DNA of 64,000 bases from Ga0077555 sp050250755 (GTDB taxonomy: Bacteria; Pseudomonadota; Alphaproteobacteria; Rhizobiales; Hyphomicrobiaceae), in NCBI GenBank assembly GCA_050250755.1, contig JBFWOB010000028.1, positions 19,114 through 83,113 of the forward strand, given 5' to 3'. The translations under genes and the position numbers were made by a program. This document shows, piece by piece, positions 35,887 to 43,614 of the stretch. A model generated the notes under the pieces. The model was given only the letters and a program-made list of their open reading frames with translations. It was not told the DNA's origin and made no database searches. Position 1 is the first letter of the stretch. Each line of letters begins with the position of its first letter.

Positions 35887-35946
35887 TCAGATCGACCGGC
35901 AAACAGTCGATTCGTGCCGGCCTCTGCGATCTGTGCATCGGACACT

Positions 35947-36567
35947 TCAACGCAAGCGATTGCTGAAGCGTCGTCCCAATGGACTGTCCTTCCAGGCCAG
36001 CAGTGGGCTCTCGCAGGTGCGGGTTTTGCCATAGACGATCCAAGGATCATCGACAGTGCCGATCACCGCATCCACTCGGAAACGGTCCGGATACCGATCT
36101 GCCAAATCCAGTCGCGTGATGCCGCTGTCGTAGCGGCCGGCAAGCAGCCCTTCGGCCACCGTTGCGGTCGAGATTTCAGGAACAAGGGATGGCCACCGGG
36201 ACGTGTCGGCGTAGTCTTTCGTTGCCGGCTGCAACGCCAGAGTTGTCGGCTGCTCAACTTCCGCACGCGTCAGGATCGCCAAGGGATGACTTGGCGCCAC
36301 AAACGCGTCGACGACATGGATCTGATGCTTGAAGTGCGCCTGCGCAACCAGCGTCGTGGTCGTTGGATGCACGGCGACCTGAAGAATGTGGTCCACGTTG
36401 CCACACACCAGCATATCGAGTGCGGCGGTGAAATCGCTCACTAGCATGATCTGCGCGTCGTGCTGACCATGAAACGATAGATAATGCTTTGTAACCAGCT
36501 CGTGGTTGCTTCCCTCCGGGCCAAGGGTCGCAAATCTCAGAGGTTGGTCTTCTCGGGCGACGGCCAA
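35947..36567 (-). CDS. Prephenate dehydratase-fold protein, BacA-like
   Basis: The 206-residue protein begins PLRFATLGPEGSNHELVTK, the typical start of the prephenate dehydratase periplasmic-binding-like fold. At this length, without an ACT domain, it is closer to BacA (prephenate decarboxylase of bacilysin synthesis) than to PheA. The C-terminal VDDPWIVYGKTR corresponds to the second lobe. A catalytic assignment is not possible from motifs alone. It is divergent from the polyamine-type ABC operon, with a 230-base shared promoter region. A role in metabolism of an aromatic or prephenate-like compound is speculative. Confidence 0.7.
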   Translation of the reverse strand: MAVAREDQPLRFATLGPEGSNHELVTKHYLSFHGQHDAQIMLVSDFTAALDMLVCGNVDHILQVAVHPTTTTLVAQAHFKHQIHVVDAFVAPSHPLAILTRAEVEQPTTLALQPATKDYADTSRWPSLVPEISTATVAEGLLAGRYDSGITRLDLADRYPDRFRVDAVIGTVDDPWIVYGKTRTCESPLLAWKDSPLGRRFSNRLR

Positions 36568-36797
36568 CGCGTAACTCCCTTGCGGTACCCAAAGAGGCTA
36601 TACGAGACCCCCCCACACCCAGAAGCTCAAAAAGCAAACACCGTGTTCCGATTTTCGGCAAGACAATCGGGCGATGCGCCAAGTACCTTGCGTGCAGCTC
36701 GGAGGCGTGTTCACCTATGTGCAGTGGAGCTGGACAAGCTCCACAATGGGGACGCCGAGGCAATCCAGCAAGGAACAACAAGGGCCGGCAAGCACGA

Positions 36798-37970
36798 ATG
36801 AGGGATGTCGAACTCACGGCGGCAGCCGGGTCAGGAATGGCCAGCGAGGAAATACTGGTCGCTTTCAAGGATGTGACGAAGACCTATGACGGTCGAAGTC
36901 TTGCCGTCAATGGCCTCGACCTGCAGATCGGACGCGGCGAGTTCGTAACATTCCTCGGCCCATCGGGATCGGGCAAAACGACGTCCCTAATGATGCTTGC
37001 TGGCTTCGAGGAGCCTACCGGTGGCGACATCCTGCTTGGGCAGCGGTCGGTCCGTCACATTCCGCCCCACAAGCGCAATATCGGGATGGTATTCCAGAAC
37101 TATGCCCTGTTTCCGCACATGAGCGTCGCGGAAAACATCGCCTTTCCACTCTCCGTGCGCGGTGTTGCCCGCGCCGAGAGTGATCGCAAGGTCGCTCACG
37201 CCCTGGAACTGGTCAGACTGATGGGCTTCGGCCATCGTCGCCCCGCTCAGCTTTCAGGGGGGCAGCAGCAGCGGGTGGCCTTGGCGCGGGCCATCGTGTT
37301 CGGGCCCGATCTGGTGCTGATGGACGAACCGTTGGGCGCTCTCGACAAGCAATTGCGCGAGCAGCTCCAGCTTGAGATCAAGCATCTCCACGCCAACCTT
37401 GGCGTCACGATCGTTTATGTCACGCATGATCAGTCCGAGGCTCTCACGCTTTCGGATCGTATCGTGATCTTCAACGAGGGGGCGGCTCAACAGGTCGATA
37501 CGCCGACGGAGATCTACGAGCATCCGACGAGCTCTTTCGTTGCGCAGTTCATTGGTGAGAACAATCGCCTCGATGGCCACGTGACGACGCTCGATGGCAG
37601 GTATTGCCGGGTTCGCACGCCGGTCGGCGACATTCGGGCTCTCGCAGTGCGCACCAGCGGCGTTGGCTCGGAGACGTCGTTGTCCATTCGGCCAGAGCGC
37701 ATCCTGCTTGGAGCACCGGGAACACTGGCGACGGATAACGTTGTCGGGGCCCGCGTGCTCGAGCGCATCTATCATGGCGATCACCACCGCATTCGGCTGG
37801 CGCTCGATGGCGACGGTGAGTTCGTTCTGCGCGTGCCGAACACCACCGAACTTGCCACGGACGGTATCGTCGAGATCGGGTGGGCTGCCGAGCACTGCCG
37901 CGCCCTCGACGCTTTCGCGACAACCAGGGTAAACGACACTGGAAGCAGACAACAAGGAGCCGCTGCATGA
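36798..37970 (+). CDS. Polyamine-type ABC transporter ATPase (PotA-like)
   Basis: The 390-residue subunit contains Walker A GPSGSGKTTSLMMLAG, Q-loop MVFQNYALFPHMSVAENIAF, signature QLSGGQQQRVALARAI, Walker B VLMDEPLGALD and switch His in YVTHDQSEALTLSD. A C-terminal TOBE regulatory domain follows (SLSIRPERILLG). It belongs to the spermidine/putrescine importer family. The ATG at 36798 is one option; an ATG at 36837 would remove 13 residues. The stop overlaps the binding-protein ATG by four bases. Confidence 0.9.
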   Translation: MRDVELTAAAGSGMASEEILVAFKDVTKTYDGRSLAVNGLDLQIGRGEFVTFLGPSGSGKTTSLMMLAGFEEPTGGDILLGQRSVRHIPPHKRNIGMVFQNYALFPHMSVAENIAFPLSVRGVARAESDRKVAHALELVRLMGFGHRRPAQLSGGQQQRVALARAIVFGPDLVLMDEPLGALDKQLREQLQLEIKHLHANLGVTIVYVTHDQSEALTLSDRIVIFNEGAAQQVDTPTEIYEHPTSSFVAQFIGENNRLDGHVTTLDGRYCRVRTPVGDIRALAVRTSGVGSETSLSIRPERILLGAPGTLATDNVVGARVLERIYHGDHHRIRLALDGDGEFVLRVPNTTELATDGIVEIGWAAEHCRALDAFATTRVNDTGSRQQGAAA

Positions 37971-38998
37971 AACGCCTAGCACTGTCCATTGTCCTCGGTT
38001 TGGTGTGCGTGACCGCTGCTTCCGCACGCGACCTGACCGTGGTCGCATGGGGCGGCAGCACGCAGGCGGCTCAACGCAAATTGTTTTACGAGCCCTTCAT
38101 GAAATCGACGGGCATCAAGCTTCTCGAAGATTCCTGGTCGGGTGGCATTGGGATTCTGCGCACGAAGATCCAGGGCGGCAATGCAAACTGGGATGTCGTA
38201 CAGGTCGAGGTCGACGAACTCGGACTCGGATGCACTGAGGGCCTCTATGAAAAGATGGATTGGAAACTCCTCGGCGGTGAGGACAAGTTCCTGAAGGATG
38301 CGGTGCACGAGTGCGGGGTCGGCGCCGTGCTGTGGTCGACGGCCCTGACCTACGATGCGGACAAGCTCAAGGAGGCGCCGCAGAACTGGGCCGATTTCTG
38401 GGACGTCAAAAAGTTCCCCGGCAAGCGCTCATTGCGCAAAGGCGCGAAATACAATCTCGAGTTTGCCCTTATGGCTGACGGTGTGCCGTTGGCGGACGTC
38501 TACAAAGTGCTCGGCACGCCCGAGGGCGTCGATCGCGCCTTCAAGAAGCTCGACGAACTGAAGCCCCACATCGTGTGGTGGACATCCGGGGCTCAACCGA
38601 TCCAGCTGCTCGCGTCCGGCGAGGTCGTGATGACGTCGAGCTACACGAGCCGACCGTTCGGAGCGAGGCGACAGGAGGGCAAGAACTACAATGTCGTCTG
38701 GAACCAGAGTATCTATGCCATCGATTTCTGGGTCGTGCTGAAAGGAACTCCGAACAAGGAGAACGCCTTCAAGCTCGTGAACTTCATGACACGACCGGAG
38801 CAACAGCGCCCGTATCCCAATCTGTCCGGTTCGAGCGTGACCAATCTCGAGGCTATCAAAGGGATCGATGCCGACGTTGCGCCTCTGTTGGCGAGCTATC
38901 CCGATAACATGAAGGTTTCGCGGATCATCGATAGCGATTTCTGGATCGACAATGCCGATCAGCTGACCCAGCGGTTCAATGCCTGGGCGTCCCGATAG
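37967..38998 (+). CDS. Polyamine-type ABC periplasmic binding protein (PotD-like)
   Basis: The 343-residue protein has a Sec signal peptide (cleavage near ASA-RD) and begins its mature part LTVVAWGGSTQAAQRKLFYE, typical of spermidine/putrescine-binding proteins. Other family blocks are NWDVVQVEVDELGLGCTEGL, FPGKRSLRKGAKYNLEFALM and NKENAFKLVNFMTRPEQQ. The ATG at 37967 has AAGGAG about 8 bases upstream and overlaps the ATPase stop. Homologues bind polyamines or other small organic ligands, so the actual substrate is uncertain. Confidence 0.9.
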   Translation: MKRLALSIVLGLVCVTAASARDLTVVAWGGSTQAAQRKLFYEPFMKSTGIKLLEDSWSGGIGILRTKIQGGNANWDVVQVEVDELGLGCTEGLYEKMDWKLLGGEDKFLKDAVHECGVGAVLWSTALTYDADKLKEAPQNWADFWDVKKFPGKRSLRKGAKYNLEFALMADGVPLADVYKVLGTPEGVDRAFKKLDELKPHIVWWTSGAQPIQLLASGEVVMTSSYTSRPFGARRQEGKNYNVVWNQSIYAIDFWVVLKGTPNKENAFKLVNFMTRPEQQRPYPNLSGSSVTNLEAIKGIDADVAPLLASYPDNMKVSRIIDSDFWIDNADQLTQRFNAWASR

Positions 38999-40269
38999 TG
39001 GCCACGACGGCGTCAACCTTGAGCTTGCCTCGGCAAAGAGATGAGACGTCCGTCGGCGCCGCCGATATGCGCATCGCCTTGCGAAAAGCGGAGCGGCGCA
39101 GCCAGTTCGCTGCGGCGCTTCTCGTGGCGCCGTTGGTCATCTTTCTAGTCTTCGCGTTTCTGGTTCCCCTAGGCCTGATGCTGAGCAAGGGCGGCAAGGA
39201 CACAGAGTTTGGCAGCGCTTTCCCAGATACCGTAACGCGCCTCCGGTCATGGGACGGTCGCGCGCTCCCACCATCTGAAACCGTCGCTACGTTTCTCCGA
39301 GAGCTCGCTGGCCAACGGGGGAGCCAGTCGCTCAGCTTCGTCGCCAACCGGCTGAATTTCGATATCAATGGCATGCGCTCAGCGCTGATGAAGGTCGCGC
39401 GCCGTCCACCAGCTTCCGATGTGCCTGATCCTATGGGATCGCTCATAGCGCTCGATCCGAGATGGGGCGAGATCGAGACCTGGGGCACGATGAAGCGAGC
39501 GATTGGTCCATGGACCGACTTCTATTTGCTGGCGGCCGTTGATCTGAAACGCGATGCAACCGGCGCGATCGCAAAGGTTCCTGAAGAGCGCGCCGTCTTC
39601 ACGACCGTATTCGTGCGCACGTTCTGGATCAGCCTGATCGTCGCCTTCTTCTGCGCGGCGCTGGGTTACCCGGTCGCCTATCTGCTTGCGACGCAGCCGC
39701 CCGCCGTCACCAATCTCTTGTTGATCCTGGTTCTGTTACCATTCTGGACGTCCGTCATGGTGCGAACCGCAGCCTGGGTCGTGCTGCTGCAATCGGAAGG
39801 CCTTGTCAATCAGGTGCTCGCTTGGGTGGGCTTTATAAATGAACCACTCAAGCTGATATACAACCGAATTGGCGTCGTGATCGCCATGGTCCATGTGCTG
39901 TTACCGTTCATGGTGCTTCCCCTGTACAGCGTCATGAAGGGCATCAGCGGCAACACTATGCGAGCTGCCGTCTCGCTTGGAGCACACCCGTTCGTCGCGT
40001 TTGCGCGCGTCTACTTTCCACAGACCTTGCCCGGTGTGATGGCGGGAACGCTGCTCGTCTTCATATCTTCGATCGGCTACTACATCACGCCAGCCATCGT
40101 CGGCGGCGCCGATGACCAAATGATCAGCTTCTTCATCGCCTTCTATACGAACCAGACGTTGAACTGGGGGCTTGCAGCCGCATTGGGTACGGCCTTGCTG
40201 GGCGCCACGCTGCTGCTCTACTTTGTCTATGCCCGCCTTGCTGGCGGTGCGAAACCGCAGCTCGGGTAG
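38998..40269 (+). CDS. Polyamine-type ABC permease 1 (PotB-like)
   Basis: The 423-residue permease is longer than E. coli PotB because of a soluble insert of about 140 residues between the first transmembrane segment and the next. The remaining segments and the coupling loop (MRAAVSLGAHPFVAFARVYFPQTLPGVMAG) are normal. The GTG start overlaps the binding-protein TAG by one base. An inserted periplasmic region of this kind is seen in a subset of the family. Confidence 0.9.
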   Translation: MATTASTLSLPRQRDETSVGAADMRIALRKAERRSQFAAALLVAPLVIFLVFAFLVPLGLMLSKGGKDTEFGSAFPDTVTRLRSWDGRALPPSETVATFLRELAGQRGSQSLSFVANRLNFDINGMRSALMKVARRPPASDVPDPMGSLIALDPRWGEIETWGTMKRAIGPWTDFYLLAAVDLKRDATGAIAKVPEERAVFTTVFVRTFWISLIVAFFCAALGYPVAYLLATQPPAVTNLLLILVLLPFWTSVMVRTAAWVVLLQSEGLVNQVLAWVGFINEPLKLIYNRIGVVIAMVHVLLPFMVLPLYSVMKGISGNTMRAAVSLGAHPFVAFARVYFPQTLPGVMAGTLLVFISSIGYYITPAIVGGADDQMISFFIAFYTNQTLNWGLAAALGTALLGATLLLYFVYARLAGGAKPQLG

Positions 40270-40279
40270 GAGGGCGGTG

Positions 40280-41104
40280 ATGGCACCTTACGCAACACCG
40301 ATAGAGATTGCGTGGCAGTGGTTCTTTCGGCTGATCTGCACACTCGTCTTTGTGTTTCTTCTGATCCCGATCCTCGCCATTATTCCGTTGTCGTTCAACT
40401 CCAGCACGTTCTTGACGTACCCGCTCCAGGGATTTTCGATGCGCTGGTACAGCGATGTTCTCGGAACCGAGCGCTGGTTGCTGCCAATCAAGAATAGCCT
40501 GATCGTCTCGCTATCGACCACGGCACTGGCCACAATACTCGGTACGATGGCGGCACTCGGACTGTCGCGCCTCAAAAGCCGCGCGCGCAGCCTGACCATG
40601 GGTCTCATTTTATCGCCGCTCATTATTCCCGTTATTATAACGGCCGTCGGGATGTATTTTCTTTTCGCCCCTCTGGGTCTCACCAACGGTTATCTGGGGC
40701 TGATCCTTTCACATACGACGATCGCGGTTCCCTTTGTCGTCATCACGGTTGCGGCCACCCTGCAGGGCTTCGACACGAATCTGATGAGAGCAGCCGCCAA
40801 CCTTGGCGCCTCGCCTTTAACGGCTTTCCGTCGCGTGATGCTGCCGCTCATCTTGCCGGGCGTGATTTCAGGGGCGCTATTCGCGTTTGCCGCCTCCTTT
40901 GACGAGATCGTAATCTCGCTGTTTCTGGCGGGGCCACAGCAGCGTACGCTTCCCCTGCAGATGCTGAGCGGCGTCCGCGAGGAGATCAGCCCATCGATTA
41001 CCGCAGTCGCCACCCTGCTAGTGATCTTTTCCGCCGTACTGCTCGCATCGGTCGAGTTGCTCCGTAGGAGAAGCGAGAGGCTGATGGCGAAAGACAGGGC
41101 CTGA
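40280..41104 (+). CDS. Polyamine-type ABC permease 2 (PotC-like)
   Basis: The 274-residue protein has about six transmembrane segments and the coupling loop MRAAANLGASPLTAFRRVMLPLILPGVISG, matching PotC. The ATG at 40280 has the ribosome site TAGGAGG upstream. It completes the ATPase, binding protein, permease, permease operon. The frame upstream to 40172 lies inside permease 1 and is not used. Confidence 0.91.
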   Translation: MAPYATPIEIAWQWFFRLICTLVFVFLLIPILAIIPLSFNSSTFLTYPLQGFSMRWYSDVLGTERWLLPIKNSLIVSLSTTALATILGTMAALGLSRLKSRARSLTMGLILSPLIIPVIITAVGMYFLFAPLGLTNGYLGLILSHTTIAVPFVVITVAATLQGFDTNLMRAAANLGASPLTAFRRVMLPLILPGVISGALFAFAASFDEIVISLFLAGPQQRTLPLQMLSGVREEISPSITAVATLLVIFSAVLLASVELLRRRSERLMAKDRA

Positions 41105-41336
41105 ACCGGTTCCCCATCCACCCAAGCAAAGTTTTTCCCCTTGGAGGGCTTTTGAAATGTCGCAATGCCGAACAGCCCGTGCGCTCTCGATATAGCAAGT
41201 ATCGTGCATCCTCAATCCAATCTGAGGGTACACCTCAAGTCTGTGCGAGGCGGATTGCTTTGATGCCTACTAGCCCGCGCGGTTGTTCGCGCTACCACTA
41301 TCGTCGCGACCAAGCGTTTGAATGTTTAGCAAGCTC

Positions 41337-41579
41337 TTAGCTCGGATCTTCAACGCGCCGGCAGGGCAGCCGGATTGTGACTTTCAGTCCTTTGAGTTCG
41401 CCATTGGCAAGAGATACGTCGCCGCCATGAGATCGCAGAACGGATCGGGCCATGCTGAGCCCCAATCCGTACCCACCTGTCGATCGGGAGCGTGACACCT
41501 CTGATCCCACAAAGGGCTCGAAAACTGCCTCGTGCAGGTCGACCGGCAGCCCGGGGCACCTACGCCGAAATCGGACATG
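41337..41579 (-). pseudogene. C-terminal remnant of a sensor histidine kinase
   Basis: On the minus strand a frame reads VDLHEAVFEPFVGSEVSRSR, then GGYGLGLSMARSVLRSHGGD, then LKVTIRLPCRRVEDPS and a TAA at 41337-41339. This is the G2-box end of a HATPase domain. The upstream part of the ATPase domain is lost: the sequence before VDLHE turns into an unrelated basic stretch. No start or ribosome site is present. It is a fragment of a two-component kinase preceding the kdp operon on the opposite strand, and not a piece of kdpD. Confidence 0.72.
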
Positions 41580-41693
41580 TGAGCCGCTGGCGGTCCGATC
41601 CTTATTTCCCGTTTATGCCCGAGCGCCAAATTCCCAATCGAAAACTTATGGCGACCGCGCCATTTCTCCTCCATCGCTCATTGGAGGATCGCC

Positions 41694-41777
41694 ATGCTCG
41701 ATCTTGTCTTTCTCGCTCTCGGCCTTGGCAGCTTTGTCCTGATCGGCGCCTACGCCGTCCTCTGTGACCGACTCTGA
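41694..41777 (+). CDS. 27-residue membrane microprotein upstream of kdpF
   Basis: A 27-residue frame beginning MLDLVFLALGLGSFVLIGAY and ending LCDRL has one hydrophobic span. GGAGGATC (41683-41690) precedes its ATG. It ends 10 bases before kdpF and must be co-transcribed with it. I believe comparable small frames ending in a Cys-x-Arg-Leu motif precede kdpF in other proteobacteria, but they are usually unannotated. It may be an extra small Kdp subunit or assembly peptide. Confidence 0.7.
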   Translation: MLDLVFLALGLGSFVLIGAYAVLCDRL

Positions 41778-41787
41778 GGGGGTAGCA

Positions 41788-41874
41788 ATGAGCGATCCCA
41801 CGATTGGGCTCCTGGTTACCATCGGGCTTGGCATCTACCTCGTCTACACTCTGCTTCGACCCGAGAAGTTTTGA
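41788..41874 (+). CDS. kdpF: Potassium-transporting ATPase small subunit KdpF
   Basis: The 28-residue peptide has one membrane span and ends YLVYTLLRPEKF, the signature of KdpF, which stabilises the KdpABC complex. GGGGGTAGCA lies directly upstream of the ATG at 41788. kdpA begins 18 bases downstream with its own ribosome site (GGGAGG). It is too short for many automatic gene callers. Confidence 0.9.
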   Translation: MSDPTIGLLVTIGLGIYLVYTLLRPEKF

Positions 41875-41892
41875 CCCTCGGGAGGTATTTCC

Positions 41893-43602
41893 ATGACATT
41901 GATTGGTTGGCTGCAGATCGCGCTGGTACTCGGCGCGGTCCTCGTCTGCGCTTGGCCGCTGGGCTTCTACATGGCGCGGTTGTTTCAGGGAGAGCGGACG
42001 CCTCTGTCTCCCCTCCTTCTTCCCATTGAGCGCGCGCTGTATCGTGTCGCTGGCATACCTGCTGAAAAGGAACAGTCCTGGCGCGCCTACACGCTGGCGA
42101 TGCTCGCGTTCAACGGGGCTGGCTTCCTCCTTCTCTACGTACTCATGCGTCTGCAGGCGTATCTGCCGCTTAATCCACAGAACTTCGCCGGGGTGGCGCC
42201 CGATCTCGCCTTCAATACCGCAATGAGCTTTACGACCAACACCAATTGGCAGGCCTACGGTGGTGAGACGACCATGGGCCATCTCGTGCAGATGGCCGGA
42301 CTCACCGTGCAGAACTTTCTGTCCGCTGCCACCGGCATCGCGCTGGCCGTCGCTGTCATGCGCGCCTTCGCGCGAAGCGCGGCGCAGACCGTCGGCAACT
42401 TCTGGGTCGATATGACCCGCGCCACGCTCTACGTGCTGCTGCCGCTCTCGATCGTGCTTGCCATCGTATTCGTCCTGACCGGCATGCCGCAGACGTCTGC
42501 CGGCAGCATCGAGGCAACGACGCTCGAAGGTGCCAAACAAACGATCGCGCTCGGTCCGGTTGCCTCGCAGGAAGCCATCAAGCAACTCGGCACCAATGGT
42601 GGCGGCTTTTTCAATGCCAATGCCGCGCATCCCTTCGAGAACCCGAATGCATGGTCGAACGTGCTCTCCATCTGGAGCATGTTGCTCATCTCGACCGCGC
42701 TCCCCTTCACGTTCGGACGCATAATCCGCGACCGGCGGCAAGGCTTCGTGTTGCTCATTGCCATGTATGCCCTCCTAACGACGGCGACCGCCGTAGTCTA
42801 TTGGGCCGAGGCCTCCGGCAATTCGCTGCTCGCAAAGGCCGGCGTCGACATCGCCGCGGGCAACATGGAAGGCAAGGAAGTCCGCTTCGGTCAGGCGCTT
42901 TCCGCGCTTTACGTCGTCGCGACAACGGGCCTGTCCTGTGGCGCCGTCAACACCATGCACAACTCGCTCATGCCGCTCGGCGGACTGATGCCGCTATTTC
43001 TGATGCAGCTTGGTGAGATTTTACCCGGCGGTGTTGGCTCCGGCCTCTACGGCATGATCGTGATCGCCGTCCTGACCGTGTTCATCGCCGGCCTGATGGT
43101 CGGACGCACGCCCGAGTATCTTGGCAAGAAAATAGAAGCGCGCGAGATGAAGCTTGCCATGCTGGCGCTGCTCATCCTGCCGCTCACCATCCTCGGATTC
43201 TCCGCGGCAGCAGCGATGATACCGAGCGCGCTCCAAAGCCTAGCCAACGCTGGTCCGCGCGGGCTCATTGAAATTCTTTATGCCTACTCGTCCGCGACAG
43301 GAAACAACGGCTCGGCTTTCGCCGGGCTCTCGGCCAATACGCCTTGGTACAACACAACTCTCGGTATCGCGATGCTGCTCGGCCGCTTCGCCTACGTCGT
43401 GCCGGTGATGGCCATCGCAGGCGCTCTGGCCGCGAAAAAGAAGGTGCCTGTATCTTCCGGAACATTTCCTACGCACGGCCCCCTCTTCGTCGGTCTCTTG
43501 ATCGGCGTGATCCTGATTCTCGGTGGATTGCAGTACTTCCCGGCGCTCGCGCTCGGTCCCATCGTCGAGCACTTCCTGATGCAGGCCGGCAAGGCTTTTT
43601 GA
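41893..43602 (+). CDS. kdpA: Potassium-transporting ATPase subunit KdpA
   Basis: KdpA is the potassium-selective channel-like subunit of the Kdp pump. The 569-residue protein shows four pore regions: FTTNTNWQAYGGETTMGH, GTNGGGFFNANAAHPFENP, TTGLSCGAVNTMHNSLMPLG and YSSATGNNGSAFAGL. Length is typical, and the start has GGGAGG upstream. It works with KdpB, KdpC and KdpF in high-affinity uptake under potassium limitation. Confidence 0.97.
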   Translation: MTLIGWLQIALVLGAVLVCAWPLGFYMARLFQGERTPLSPLLLPIERALYRVAGIPAEKEQSWRAYTLAMLAFNGAGFLLLYVLMRLQAYLPLNPQNFAGVAPDLAFNTAMSFTTNTNWQAYGGETTMGHLVQMAGLTVQNFLSAATGIALAVAVMRAFARSAAQTVGNFWVDMTRATLYVLLPLSIVLAIVFVLTGMPQTSAGSIEATTLEGAKQTIALGPVASQEAIKQLGTNGGGFFNANAAHPFENPNAWSNVLSIWSMLLISTALPFTFGRIIRDRRQGFVLLIAMYALLTTATAVVYWAEASGNSLLAKAGVDIAAGNMEGKEVRFGQALSALYVVATTGLSCGAVNTMHNSLMPLGGLMPLFLMQLGEILPGGVGSGLYGMIVIAVLTVFIAGLMVGRTPEYLGKKIEAREMKLAMLALLILPLTILGFSAAAAMIPSALQSLANAGPRGLIEILYAYSSATGNNGSAFAGLSANTPWYNTTLGIAMLLGRFAYVVPVMAIAGALAAKKKVPVSSGTFPTHGPLFVGLLIGVILILGGLQYFPALALGPIVEHFLMQAGKAF

Positions 43603-43614
43603 GGAAGCCAACCC

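Noticed and set aside
35513..36034. 173-residue plus-strand frame
   Set aside because: Antisense to the BacA-like gene and the FAD-protein remnant; no family resemblance.
41602..42741. 379-residue minus-strand frame over kdpF and kdpA
   Set aside because: It is antisense to clear kdp genes and is a compositional artefact of GC-rich coding DNA.
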